Assembly (NCBI RefSeq): GCF_008704995.1
Contig: NZ_CP023747.1
Coordinates: 5,862,001 to 5,926,000, forward strand
Direction of reading: 5' to 3'
DNA length: 64,000 bases
DNA from: Streptomyces nodosus
GTDB lineage: Bacteria; Actinomycetota; Actinomycetes; Streptomycetales; Streptomycetaceae
Shown here piece by piece: positions 8,386 to 15,281 of this stretch. The translations under genes were made by a program, and so were the position numbers. The notes under the pieces are model-generated. The model had not been told where the DNA came from. It was given only the letters and a program-made list of their open reading frames with translations, and did not search any database. Positions within the stretch are counted from its first letter, which is position 1, and each line of letters opens with the position of its first letter.

Positions 8386-8416
8386 CGGGTGCCTCCCCTG
8401 CGGTGGGAGGCACCCG
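8386..8416 (+). terminator. terminator of the lanthipeptide operon
   Basis: CGGGTGCCTCCC (8386-8397) and GGGAGGCACCCG (8405-8416) form a perfect 12-bp stem with a 7-base loop, 11 bases after the methyltransferase stop. A U-tract is lacking, as is usual in Streptomyces. Confidence 0.8.
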
Positions 8417-8464
8417 TCGCGTGAGGTGAAGGACCAGGTGACCGGGGTGTCGGGCGATGGTCCT

Positions 8465-8736
8465 CTACGGTTCACGGTCGGTGTGAGGCTTCCATGCCGC
8501 GCGGTACAGCCATTCCGTGAAGGTCATCGGGTGTCCGACCCAGTCACGTTCCGAGCCCTGGACGACCACGCCGTCGGGAATCCCGTGAACTCGGGTAGCC
8601 CCGAAGACCATGGCTCCCTGGTCGGTGGAGGCGAGGGGGATCAGGCCCTCGGCGGTTCAAGCCAGGCCGCAGGTTCGGAGAGCCGCTCTTCTCTGGGGCC
8701 GAGCATGTCGAAGACGGCTTGCAGGTGGTCGGTCAT
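8465..8736 (-). pseudogene. frameshifted SUKH/SMI1-like remnant
   Basis: On the minus strand, a frame starting at ATG 8736 reads MTDHLQAVFDMLGPREERLS and on to AAWLEPP. A frame change then leads into EGLIPLASTDQGAMVFGAT and on through SERDWVGHPMTFTEWLYRAAW to a stop at 8465-8467. The total of 272 bases is not a multiple of three, consistent with a frameshift. The second part resembles the C-terminus of SMI1/KNR4 (SUKH) proteins, which often act as immunity proteins; the similarity is judged by eye. No partner toxin is visible. The rest of 8417-8893 holds no other supported gene. Confidence 0.5.
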
Positions 8737-8893
8737 GGTCTCTCAGGGGCTGGATCGAGAACGTCCGTGACGGCATTGACCACATTGGTTGTCAGCCGTC
8801 CGATCAGCTGCCATCGGTGTTCGGAACATCCTGGCAGACCGAATCCGACCGATCGAGGCCAGAAGGGGCTCAAGATCCGGCCGTCGGCACGGG

Positions 8894-10144
8894 TCATGGT
8901 GTGGCCCGAGTGCCGGGGAACGCGTGGTGTCGGGCCCCGGTGACGATGAGCAGGCTGACTGCCCCGAGCGCGGCGGCTGACGCGGCGACCGCGGTGATGC
9001 CCGAGCTTTCCAACAGGAGGCCGCCGATGATGCCGCCGAGGGCCATTGCGGCGTTCCAGAGGGTGACGAGGACGGCTTGCGCGGTGTCGGCAGCAGCGGT
9101 GCTGTGTCGCAATCCGGCTCGTCCGGCCGTGGTTTGCAGCAAGGTCGGGGCACCGCCCCACCCCAGGCCCCAAAGAACAGCGGCGGCCCAGACGATCGGA
9201 TGCGTCGTTGTGACGGCAAGAGTCGCGGTGGCGAGAGTGAACAGCACCGCGGCGGTGACCGTCAGGGTCCGCAGCCGACGGTCGACATGGCGCCCGACGC
9301 ACCAGATGCTCACCAGACATGCGGCCCCGAAAGCAAGGAGAACCGCGTCGGTCGCCGGCCCGAGCCCAGCATGCTGCAGGTAGGGAGCGATATAGGCGTA
9401 GAGGATCGTGTGCCCGAGAACGAAGGTCGTCACTGTGACCATGATCGCCGCGATACCGGGCACAGCCAGGGTCTGCCGAAGGGGCGACTTCGCTGCCACC
9501 GGCGCAGTGTGCGAATGATCGATGTCAGCCCGCTCCATGACGGGCCGACCTACGCCGGGGACGGACACGCTGATCCAGCCGATGACGACAAGGGTGACCA
9601 GGGAGACAGCGGCAAACGCCGCCCGCCACCCCATCTGCTCACCGATCAGCGTGCCGGCCGGAACTCCCAGGGACAACGCCACCGGGATCCCGGTCATTGC
9701 CACCGCGATGGCGCGCCCCTCCGACCCGGCAGGTGCGATACGACGCGCATAGCCGGCGAGCATCGCCCACGCCAGGCCCGCGGCCACGCCGGCGAGGCAA
9801 CGGCCCGCAAGCAGAACGACATATCCCGGTGCAGCAGCTGTCAGCGTGTTGGCCACCAGGAAGACAATCATGGCGCCGAGCAGCAGTGGTTTCCGCGGAA
9901 CGGACGCGGTCGCTGCGGCCAGCGGGATCGCCGTCAACGCAGTGGCGGCCGCGTAGACGGTGACAGCCTGGCCGGTAGCGCCCGAACTGGTGTCCAGTGA
10001 GGCCGAGATCTCGGGCAGAACACCGGCAGGCAGCGTCTCGGTCAAGCTCGTGATGAAGATGGCAGTCCCCAATGCCAACAGCGCAGACCATGGCAGGCCG
10101 ACCTGTCGCATACGGGTCCGTGCGTGAGAAGACGTGGTGGTCAT
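8894..10144 (-). CDS. MFS transporter (drug efflux type)
   Basis: This 416-residue protein has about 12 hydrophobic segments and the DHA1/AraJ-type layout, including GRCLAGVAAGLAWAMLAGYARR after the fourth segment. It would be a proton-driven efflux pump in the cytoplasmic membrane. It is transcribed away from a MerR regulator with only about 70 bases between starts, so it is probably the regulator's target. There is no Shine-Dalgarno sequence before ATG 10144, and the putative promoter lies so close that a leaderless mRNA is possible. Export of the neighbouring lanthipeptide by this pump is conceivable but not typical, since those peptides generally use ABC transporters. The substrate is unknown. 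Confidence 0.85.
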   Translation of the reverse strand: MTTTSSHARTRMRQVGLPWSALLALGTAIFITSLTETLPAGVLPEISASLDTSSGATGQAVTVYAAATALTAIPLAAATASVPRKPLLLGAMIVFLVANTLTAAAPGYVVLLAGRCLAGVAAGLAWAMLAGYARRIAPAGSEGRAIAVAMTGIPVALSLGVPAGTLIGEQMGWRAAFAAVSLVTLVVIGWISVSVPGVGRPVMERADIDHSHTAPVAAKSPLRQTLAVPGIAAIMVTVTTFVLGHTILYAYIAPYLQHAGLGPATDAVLLAFGAACLVSIWCVGRHVDRRLRTLTVTAAVLFTLATATLAVTTTHPIVWAAAVLWGLGWGGAPTLLQTTAGRAGLRHSTAAADTAQAVLVTLWNAAMALGGIIGGLLLESSGITAVAASAAALGAVSLLIVTGARHHAFPGTRATP

Positions 10145-10153
10145 GCATCGAAT

Positions 10154-10184
10154 CGTGAAACGTTCACATGGGTGTGATGGTCAA
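10154..10184 (-). promoter_or_regulatory. MerR-type promoter with operator in the spacer
   Basis: Reading toward the MFS gene, TTGACC (10184-10179) is followed by a palindrome with arms TCACA and TGTGA (10164-10177) inside a spacer of about 19 bases, then a weak TTCACG -10 region. An operator inside an over-long spacer is the standard layout of MerR-activated promoters. Confidence 0.55.
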
Positions 10185-10214
10185 GTCGAGGCGCGCCGGA
10201 TAGCTTCGGTGGGT

Positions 10215-10619
10215 GTGAGGATCGGTGAATTATCGCGATTGACGGGCGCGTCCCGTCGGCTGCTCCGCTACTACGAGGAGCAGGAGCTGATCGTCCCGGA
10301 CCGGGGCGCGAACGGGTATCGGGAGTATGACGACCGCTACGTGGACCGGGTCAATCAAATCCGTGGCCTGCTGGATGCGGGGCTCCCCACCCGCATCATC
10401 AAACAGATCCTCCCGTGCCTGGACAAACCTCGTTCGATCCACTTTCCCGATGCGACACCGGAGATGCTGGCCCTGCTGGCCACCGAGCGGGACCGGCTCA
10501 CCGAGCGGATCGACGTACTCATCCGCAATCGTGATGCGTTGAGCGAGTACCTGGCCGAAGTCGAGCAATGCCGAGCACCGGCGCCTGACAGCCCTCCACG
10601 GAACGCCGAACTCCTGTAG
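10215..10619 (+). CDS. MerR-family transcriptional regulator
   Basis: This 134-residue protein begins MRIGELSRLTGASRRLLRYY, the standard MerR winged-helix start, continuing with ELIVPDRGANGYREYDDR and a C-terminal coiled coil. The GTG at 10215 gives the usual family N-terminus; longer in-frame starts at 10134 and 10209 are less likely. It lacks a cysteine cluster for metal binding, so a small-molecule effector is more likely. Codon 6 is TTA (10230-10232), the rare leucine codon that needs the bldA tRNA in Streptomyces, the only in-frame TTA I noticed in a supported gene of the window. It probably controls the divergent MFS pump. Confidence 0.85.
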   Translation: MRIGELSRLTGASRRLLRYYEEQELIVPDRGANGYREYDDRYVDRVNQIRGLLDAGLPTRIIKQILPCLDKPRSIHFPDATPEMLALLATERDRLTERIDVLIRNRDALSEYLAEVEQCRAPAPDSPPRNAELL

Positions 10620-10700
10620 GCGGTGTCAGCGACGTCATGACCCGCGACAACCGGGCGGTCGGCCGGTCCGGTCCGCCTCCCCCGTCGGCTATGGCGATGG

Positions 10701-10718
10701 TCCCCCCTGGGAGGGGGA
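10701..10718 (-). terminator. weak hairpin after treZ
   Basis: TCCCCC (10701-10706) and GGGGGA (10713-10718) can pair around a 6-base loop just beyond the treZ stop at 10729. It is short and lacks a U-tract. Confidence 0.35.
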
Positions 10719-10728
10719 GAAGCCCCGG

Positions 10729-12474
10729 TCAGACCTGTGTCAGTACCACGCACGACTCGCCCGGTACGGTCAGGGCTCCGGACGCGTCCGGTGGGGGTAC
10801 CGGCTCCCAGGCGGCGAGGACCCGTGCGTGGTCGATGCCGAGGGGGATCCGGGTCGGTTCCTTCGCGAGGTTCACGGCGATCCGGACGTCGCCGCGGCGG
10901 AAGGCGAGCCAGCGGGCGTGCTCGTCGTAGGTGACCTTCACGTCCTCGAGGTCGGGGTCCGACAGATCGGGGTGGGCGCGGCGCAGGGCGATCAGCTCGC
11001 GGTACCAGGCCAGGACCCGTGCATGGGGGGCGCGTTCCGGCTCGGACCAGTCGAGGCAGGAGCGCTCCCGGGTCGCCGGGTCCTGCGGGTCGGGCACCTC
11101 CTCCGCCGCCCAGCCCTGCGCGGCGAACTCCCGGCGCCTGCCCCGCCGTACGGCGTCGGCGAGTCCGGGATCGGTGTGGTCGGTGAAGAACTGCCAGGGG
11201 GTGCCGGCGGCCCACTCCTCGCCCATGAACAGCATCGGGGTGAACGGCGAGGTGAGCACCAGCGTCGCCGCGCAGGCCAGCAGCCCCGGGGACAGGGACG
11301 CGGACAGACGGTCGCCCCGGGCGCGATTGCCGACCTGGTCGTGGGTCTGGGCATAGCCCAGCAGCCGGTGGGCGGAGACCCGGGTGCGGTCCAGCGGGCG
11401 GCCGTGGCTCCGGCCCCGGAAGGCCGAGTACGTCCCGTCGTGGAAGAACCCGCCCGTCAGCGTCTTGGCGAGTGCCGCGAGCGGGGCGCCAGCGAAGTCC
11501 TCGTAGTAGCCCCGGGACTCGCCGGTCAGGGTGGTGTGCAGGGCATGGTGGAAGTCGTCGTCCCACTGGGCGTGCACCCCCAGGCCGTGCTCCGCGCGCG
11601 GGGTGATGAGGCGCGGGTCGTTCAGGTCCGACTCGGCGATCAGAAAGAGCGGCCGGCCCAGCTCGACGGCGAGCGCGTCCACCGCCGAGGACAGTTCCTC
11701 CAGGAAGTGGACCGCGCGGGTGTCGTGCAGTGCGTGCACCGCGTCCAGCCGCAGCCCGTCGAGCCGGTAGTCGCGCAGCCAGGACAGCGCGCTGCCGATC
11801 AGATAGGCGCGCACCTCGTCCGATCCCGGCGCGTCCAGGTTCACCGCCGCGCCCCAGGGCGTGTGATGCGTTGTGGTGAAGTAGGGGCCGAACGCGGGGA
11901 GATGGTTGCCCGAGGGGCCGAGGTGGTTGTGCACCACGTCCAGCACCACCCCGAGGCCGAGCGTGTGCGCCCGGTCCACGAACCGTTTCAGTGCCTCCGG
12001 CCCGCCGTACGGCTCGTGCACGGCCCAGGGGGCGACGCCCTCGTACCCCCAGCCGTGCCGCCCGGGGAACGGGCACAGCGGCATCAACTCCACGTGCGTG
12101 ACGCCCAGTTCGGCGAGGTGATCGAGCCGCTCGGCGGCGGCGTCCAGGGTGCCCTCGCGGGTGTACGTCCCCATATGCAGCTCGTACAGCACCGCGCCCG
12201 GCAGCCCGCGCCCCGACCAGTCGGCCTGCCATGCGTACCGTCCGTGGTCGACCACCGCGCTCGGCCCGTCCGGGCCCTGCGGCTGGCGGCGCGAGCGCGG
12301 GTCGGGCAGCACGGGACCGTCGTCCACGGCGAACCCGTACCGGGTGCCGTCCTCGGCCTCCGCCTCGCCCGTCCACCACCCCGGGCGCCGCGGATCGCGG
12401 GTCAACGCGTGAGTGACGTCCCCGCAGTGGAGCGTCATCCTGGTGGCCCCCGGTGCCCATACCTCGAACCGCAC
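10729..12474 (-). CDS. treZ: malto-oligosyltrehalose trehalohydrolase
   Basis: This 581-residue GH13 enzyme releases trehalose from the maltooligosyl-trehalose made by TreY. The N-terminal beta-domain begins VRFEVWAPGATRMTL, followed by the barrel with VLDVVHNHLGPSGNH, the nucleophile region DGLRLDAVHALHD near residue 240 and the acid/base region LIAESDLND near residue 278. The GTG start at 12474 follows a GAGGGGGAAC ribosome site; the open frame upstream to 12672 lacks one and would give an atypical N-terminus. Its partner treY lies 2.8 kb away on the same strand, separated by two genes on the opposite strand. Confidence 0.92.
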   Translation of the reverse strand: MRFEVWAPGATRMTLHCGDVTHALTRDPRRPGWWTGEAEAEDGTRYGFAVDDGPVLPDPRSRRQPQGPDGPSAVVDHGRYAWQADWSGRGLPGAVLYELHMGTYTREGTLDAAAERLDHLAELGVTHVELMPLCPFPGRHGWGYEGVAPWAVHEPYGGPEALKRFVDRAHTLGLGVVLDVVHNHLGPSGNHLPAFGPYFTTTHHTPWGAAVNLDAPGSDEVRAYLIGSALSWLRDYRLDGLRLDAVHALHDTRAVHFLEELSSAVDALAVELGRPLFLIAESDLNDPRLITPRAEHGLGVHAQWDDDFHHALHTTLTGESRGYYEDFAGAPLAALAKTLTGGFFHDGTYSAFRGRSHGRPLDRTRVSAHRLLGYAQTHDQVGNRARGDRLSASLSPGLLACAATLVLTSPFTPMLFMGEEWAAGTPWQFFTDHTDPGLADAVRRGRRREFAAQGWAAEEVPDPQDPATRERSCLDWSEPERAPHARVLAWYRELIALRRAHPDLSDPDLEDVKVTYDEHARWLAFRRGDVRIAVNLAKEPTRIPLGIDHARVLAAWEPVPPPDASGALTVPGESCVVLTQV

Positions 12475-12646
12475 GGACAGTTCCCCCTCGTCTACTCCTG
12501 GTGACACGGCGGGTCCATGGTGCGTCACGCCGGGCCAATTCGCCGTCGAATCCACCCTTTTGGCGCAGGGAACCGCTCCGGCGGGGGCCGTGGCCGTCCT
12601 CGTGCTTTCTGGACACCCGGGGTCCGCCTGGCGGACAATCACTTGC

Positions 12647-13198
12647 GTGACGTCGACGCCCGAGTTCCCCACCTATTCCGCGCGGCTCTCGGACGCCGAC
12701 CGCGAGAAGGCGCTGAAGGTGCTCCGCGACGGGGTCGAGCTGGGACGGCTGTCGCACGACACCTTCATCCGGCGCATGGAACTGGTGCTGGCCGCCCGGC
12801 AGCCGCACGAACTGGTCGCGCTCACCGCCGATCTGCCCTCCGAGAAGCGCTGGTCGCGCCTGGTGTTCGGGTCGGTCTCGGCGATCTCCGGGTTCACCGT
12901 GCGGCTGCGCCGCGCCTGGCAGGCCGAGCGGCTGCCCAAGCTGCTGCTGCCCAACCCGGGCCACCCCTATCCGCTGCGCATAGGCCGCGACCCCGCCAAC
13001 GGCCTCAGACTCAGCCATGAGACCGTCTCCCGGGTGCACGCAGAACTGAGGCACCAGGGCGGTCTCTGGGTGCTGCGCGACCTCGGCTCGACCAACGGCA
13101 CCACCGTCAACGGCCGCCGGGTGATCGGCGCGGCGGTGGTCCGCGACGGCGATCAGGTGAGCTTCGGGACGATGGCCTTCCGGCTGGCGGCGGAGTAA
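12647..13198 (+). CDS. DUF1707 and FHA domain protein
   Basis: This 183-residue protein has an N-terminal DUF1707 domain (LSDADREKALKVLRDGVELGRLS, then an RRMELVLAA helix) and a C-terminal FHA domain with RIGRDPANGLRL, SHETVSRVHAEL and DLGSTNGTTVNGRRV. FHA domains bind phosphothreonine, so it may be read by or report to a Ser/Thr kinase. The GTG at 12647 is chosen because it begins the DUF1707 domain; it is divergent from treZ with about 170 bases between. No transmembrane segment is evident. The partner protein is unknown. Confidence 0.85.
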   Translation: MTSTPEFPTYSARLSDADREKALKVLRDGVELGRLSHDTFIRRMELVLAARQPHELVALTADLPSEKRWSRLVFGSVSAISGFTVRLRRAWQAERLPKLLLPNPGHPYPLRIGRDPANGLRLSHETVSRVHAELRHQGGLWVLRDLGSTNGTTVNGRRVIGAAVVRDGDQVSFGTMAFRLAAE

Positions 13199-13305
13199 TC
13201 GCCTCCGCCGCCCGGGTGTTGACGTACCGCCCGGGCCGTGACTGACTGAGCGGTACGCCCGGCATACCGGGCGAACCGGACCGCACCCCCTCGTGGAGGT
13301 GTGCC

Positions 13306-14658
13306 CTGTCGCCACTCCTCCGCTACCCGACGGTGGACGAACTCGGCGCCCGCGCGGCCGCGCTCGTCGCCCGCCGCCCGCGCGACGCCCGGCTGCGCCG
13401 GGTGGGCACATCGCGAGGCGGTACGCCCCTGTGGCTGCTCTCCGTCGGCCACGGCAGCCGGCACGCCCTGGTCGTCGCCGGACCGCACGCCAACGAGCCC
13501 GTCGGCGGTGTCACCGTGCTGCGCCTGGCCGAACGTGCGCTGGCCGACCCCGGGCTCGTCGCGGGCGCCGACACCACCTGGAACCTGCTGCTCTGCCTCG
13601 ACCCGGACGGCGCACGGCGCAACGAGGGCTGGCTGTCCGGCCCGTACACCCTCGGCCGCTACTTCCGGAACTTCTTCCGCCCCGGATTCCTGGAGCAGCC
13701 CGAGTGGCTGCCCGACGGCGCGGAGCGAGCGGCCCTGCCCGAGACCCGCGCCCTGCTGGACCTCCAGGACGAGCTGCGGCCCTTCTTCCAGTGCTCCCTG
13801 CACGGCGTCGACGTCGGCGGCGGGTTCGTCGAGCTGACCCGTGATCTGCCCGGCATGGCCGAACGGCTGGCCCGGACCGCGGCCGGTCTGGGCATCCCGC
13901 GGGAACTCGGCCCCTACGACACCCTGTACTGGCCGGCCCTCGGCCCCGCCGTCTACTCCATCCCCCCGCCCCGCCGCGGCGATCTTGCCGCCGCGATCAC
14001 CGAGGCGGCGGTGGAGTCGACCTGGTTCCACCCGCACCGCTACGGCACCGTCACCGCGGTGGTCGAGGCACCGATGTGGGGGGTGGCGGCCGTGCAGGAC
14101 GGCTCGTCACCCGTCGACGCCGAGGCGGTGCTCAGGAGCGTCAGCCGGGCGCTGCGACACGACACCCGCCTGCTCGAGGGCCTGCTGGCCCGCATCCGCC
14201 CGCATCTGACGGGCGTCCGGGACGCCGCCCGGCTGCTCGCCCCGGTGGACGACTACCTTCTGATCGGCCCCGGGCTCGCCGACTCCTGGGATCCCGACAC
14301 CTACGGCGCCGGGGAGCGGCCGTTGCCGCCGCTCGACTCCGCCCATCTGACCACCCTCGGCATCTCCGGGCGCCGGGTCGCGCTGCGCACCGCCGGACTG
14401 CTCCATCAACTCGCCGGGGCCGCCGGGCGCGGGGCGGCCGGGGTGCTGCCGGAACTGGAGCCGCTGATCGACGCCTGGTGCGCCGACTACCGGGACGGCT
14501 ACGGGGCACGCTGGATCCCGGTCGCACGGCAGGCCGAGTACCAGTCGCGGGTGGTGCTCGCCGCGTGCGAACTCGCCGGACGGTTCGGGCCGCTGCGCTC
14601 CCGTTCGGGTGAGTCCGGCTGGGGTCCCGGTGCCGCGGTGCCGATGCATACGGAATGA
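13306..14658 (+). CDS. M14 family zinc carboxypeptidase
   Basis: This protein, about 450 residues from the proposed start, has the metallocarboxypeptidase fold. Zinc ligands are visible as His61 and Glu64 in PHANEP and His166 in SLHGVD, and the catalytic Glu254 lies in VVEAPMWG. No signal peptide is present, so it is probably cytoplasmic. The start is unusual: GGAGGT at 13295-13300 is five bases ahead of CTG 13306, and the CTG frame restores the family N-terminus (LLRYPTVDEL). GTG 13333 is the alternative but has no ribosome site. The stop overlaps the next gene's ATG by four bases, coupling it to a protease inhibitor. Confidence 0.85.
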   Translation: MSPLLRYPTVDELGARAAALVARRPRDARLRRVGTSRGGTPLWLLSVGHGSRHALVVAGPHANEPVGGVTVLRLAERALADPGLVAGADTTWNLLLCLDPDGARRNEGWLSGPYTLGRYFRNFFRPGFLEQPEWLPDGAERAALPETRALLDLQDELRPFFQCSLHGVDVGGGFVELTRDLPGMAERLARTAAGLGIPRELGPYDTLYWPALGPAVYSIPPPRRGDLAAAITEAAVESTWFHPHRYGTVTAVVEAPMWGVAAVQDGSSPVDAEAVLRSVSRALRHDTRLLEGLLARIRPHLTGVRDAARLLAPVDDYLLIGPGLADSWDPDTYGAGERPLPPLDSAHLTTLGISGRRVALRTAGLLHQLAGAAGRGAAGVLPELEPLIDAWCADYRDGYGARWIPVARQAEYQSRVVLAACELAGRFGPLRSRSGESGWGPGAAVPMHTE

Positions 14659-15158
14659 CGAAGACGACCCTGGCACTGCGCGGCGCCCTGCTCGCCGCGG
14701 CCGTCCTGACCCTCTCGGCCCCGGCCCCCGCCCTCGCCCGCCCGGCCGAGGTCGGCAACTGGCTCTATCTCACCCTCAGCAAGGGAGACGCCCTCACCAG
14801 GGACGTCCGCGGCACCCTCCTGATGTGCGACCCGCCCCAGGGGCACCCACGGGCCGCCCGGGCCTGCGCGGAACTCGCCGCGGCCCAGGGAGACGTCGAC
14901 CGCATCCCGCCCGAGCAGACCATCTGCCCGATGATCTACGCCCCGGTGAGCGTGTCCGCGCGGGGGGAGTGGGACGGACGGCACGTCGAGTACGAGCACA
15001 CCTTCGCCAACGCCTGCGATCTGACCGCCCGCACCGGTGCGGTGTTCGCCCTGTCGGAGGAGCAGGAGCAGGAGCAGGAGCAGGACCAGGACGGGGCCCG
15101 GGCCCAGGAACAGGGCACGGACATGGCGATGCCGGGTCCCCAGGACCTGCGGCACTGA
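14655..15158 (+). CDS. subtilisin inhibitor-like (SSI family) secreted protein
   Basis: This 167-residue protein has a signal peptide with a likely cleavage after Ala28 (APALA). The four conserved cysteines of the Streptomyces subtilisin inhibitor family are present, and the reactive loop reads ICPMIYAPV with Met93 as the P1 residue. Met at P1 matches the prototype SSI and suggests subtilisin-like targets. The family core ends at about VFAL; a Glu/Gln-rich tail of some 35 residues then follows, which is not usual. Its ATG overlaps the carboxypeptidase stop (ATGA). SSI proteins act outside the cell, whereas the coupled peptidase has no export signal. Confidence 0.88.
   Translation: MTKTTLALRGALLAAAVLTLSAPAPALARPAEVGNWLYLTLSKGDALTRDVRGTLLMCDPPQGHPRAARACAELAAAQGDVDRIPPEQTICPMIYAPVSVSARGEWDGRHVEYEHTFANACDLTARTGAVFALSEEQEQEQEQDQDGARAQEQGTDMAMPGPQDLRH
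15058..15090 (+). repeat. short tandem repeat in the SSI-like gene tail
   Basis: The hexamer AGCAGG is repeated four times (15061-15084) and followed by two related units, encoding alternating Glu and Gln. Such a tract is prone to slippage and may vary between strains. Confidence 0.7.
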
Positions 15159-15254
15159 ACAGGGGCCCGGCGCGCGGGCCGACGGCACCTCGGGCGCGCA
15201 GGTGCGCGGGTGCACACCGTGGCCCGTGTGCCGCGGACGCCCGGGGCGCTGGTA

Positions 15255-15276
15255 CCGGGCGGAGGGCGTCGCCCGG
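15255..15276. terminator. possible terminator between SSI-like gene and treY
   Basis: CCGGGCG (15255-15261) and CGCCCGG (15270-15276) form a 7-bp stem with an 8-base loop between two convergent genes. The position suits a bidirectional terminator, but the stem is short for this GC content. Confidence 0.4.
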
Positions 15277-15281
15277 CCCGG

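Noticed and set aside
10355..13411. Minus-strand open frame of over 1000 codons across treZ and FHA genes
   Set aside because: It is a different frame of a GC-rich strand, has Arg/Pro/Gly-rich low-complexity translation, and overlaps two well-supported genes.
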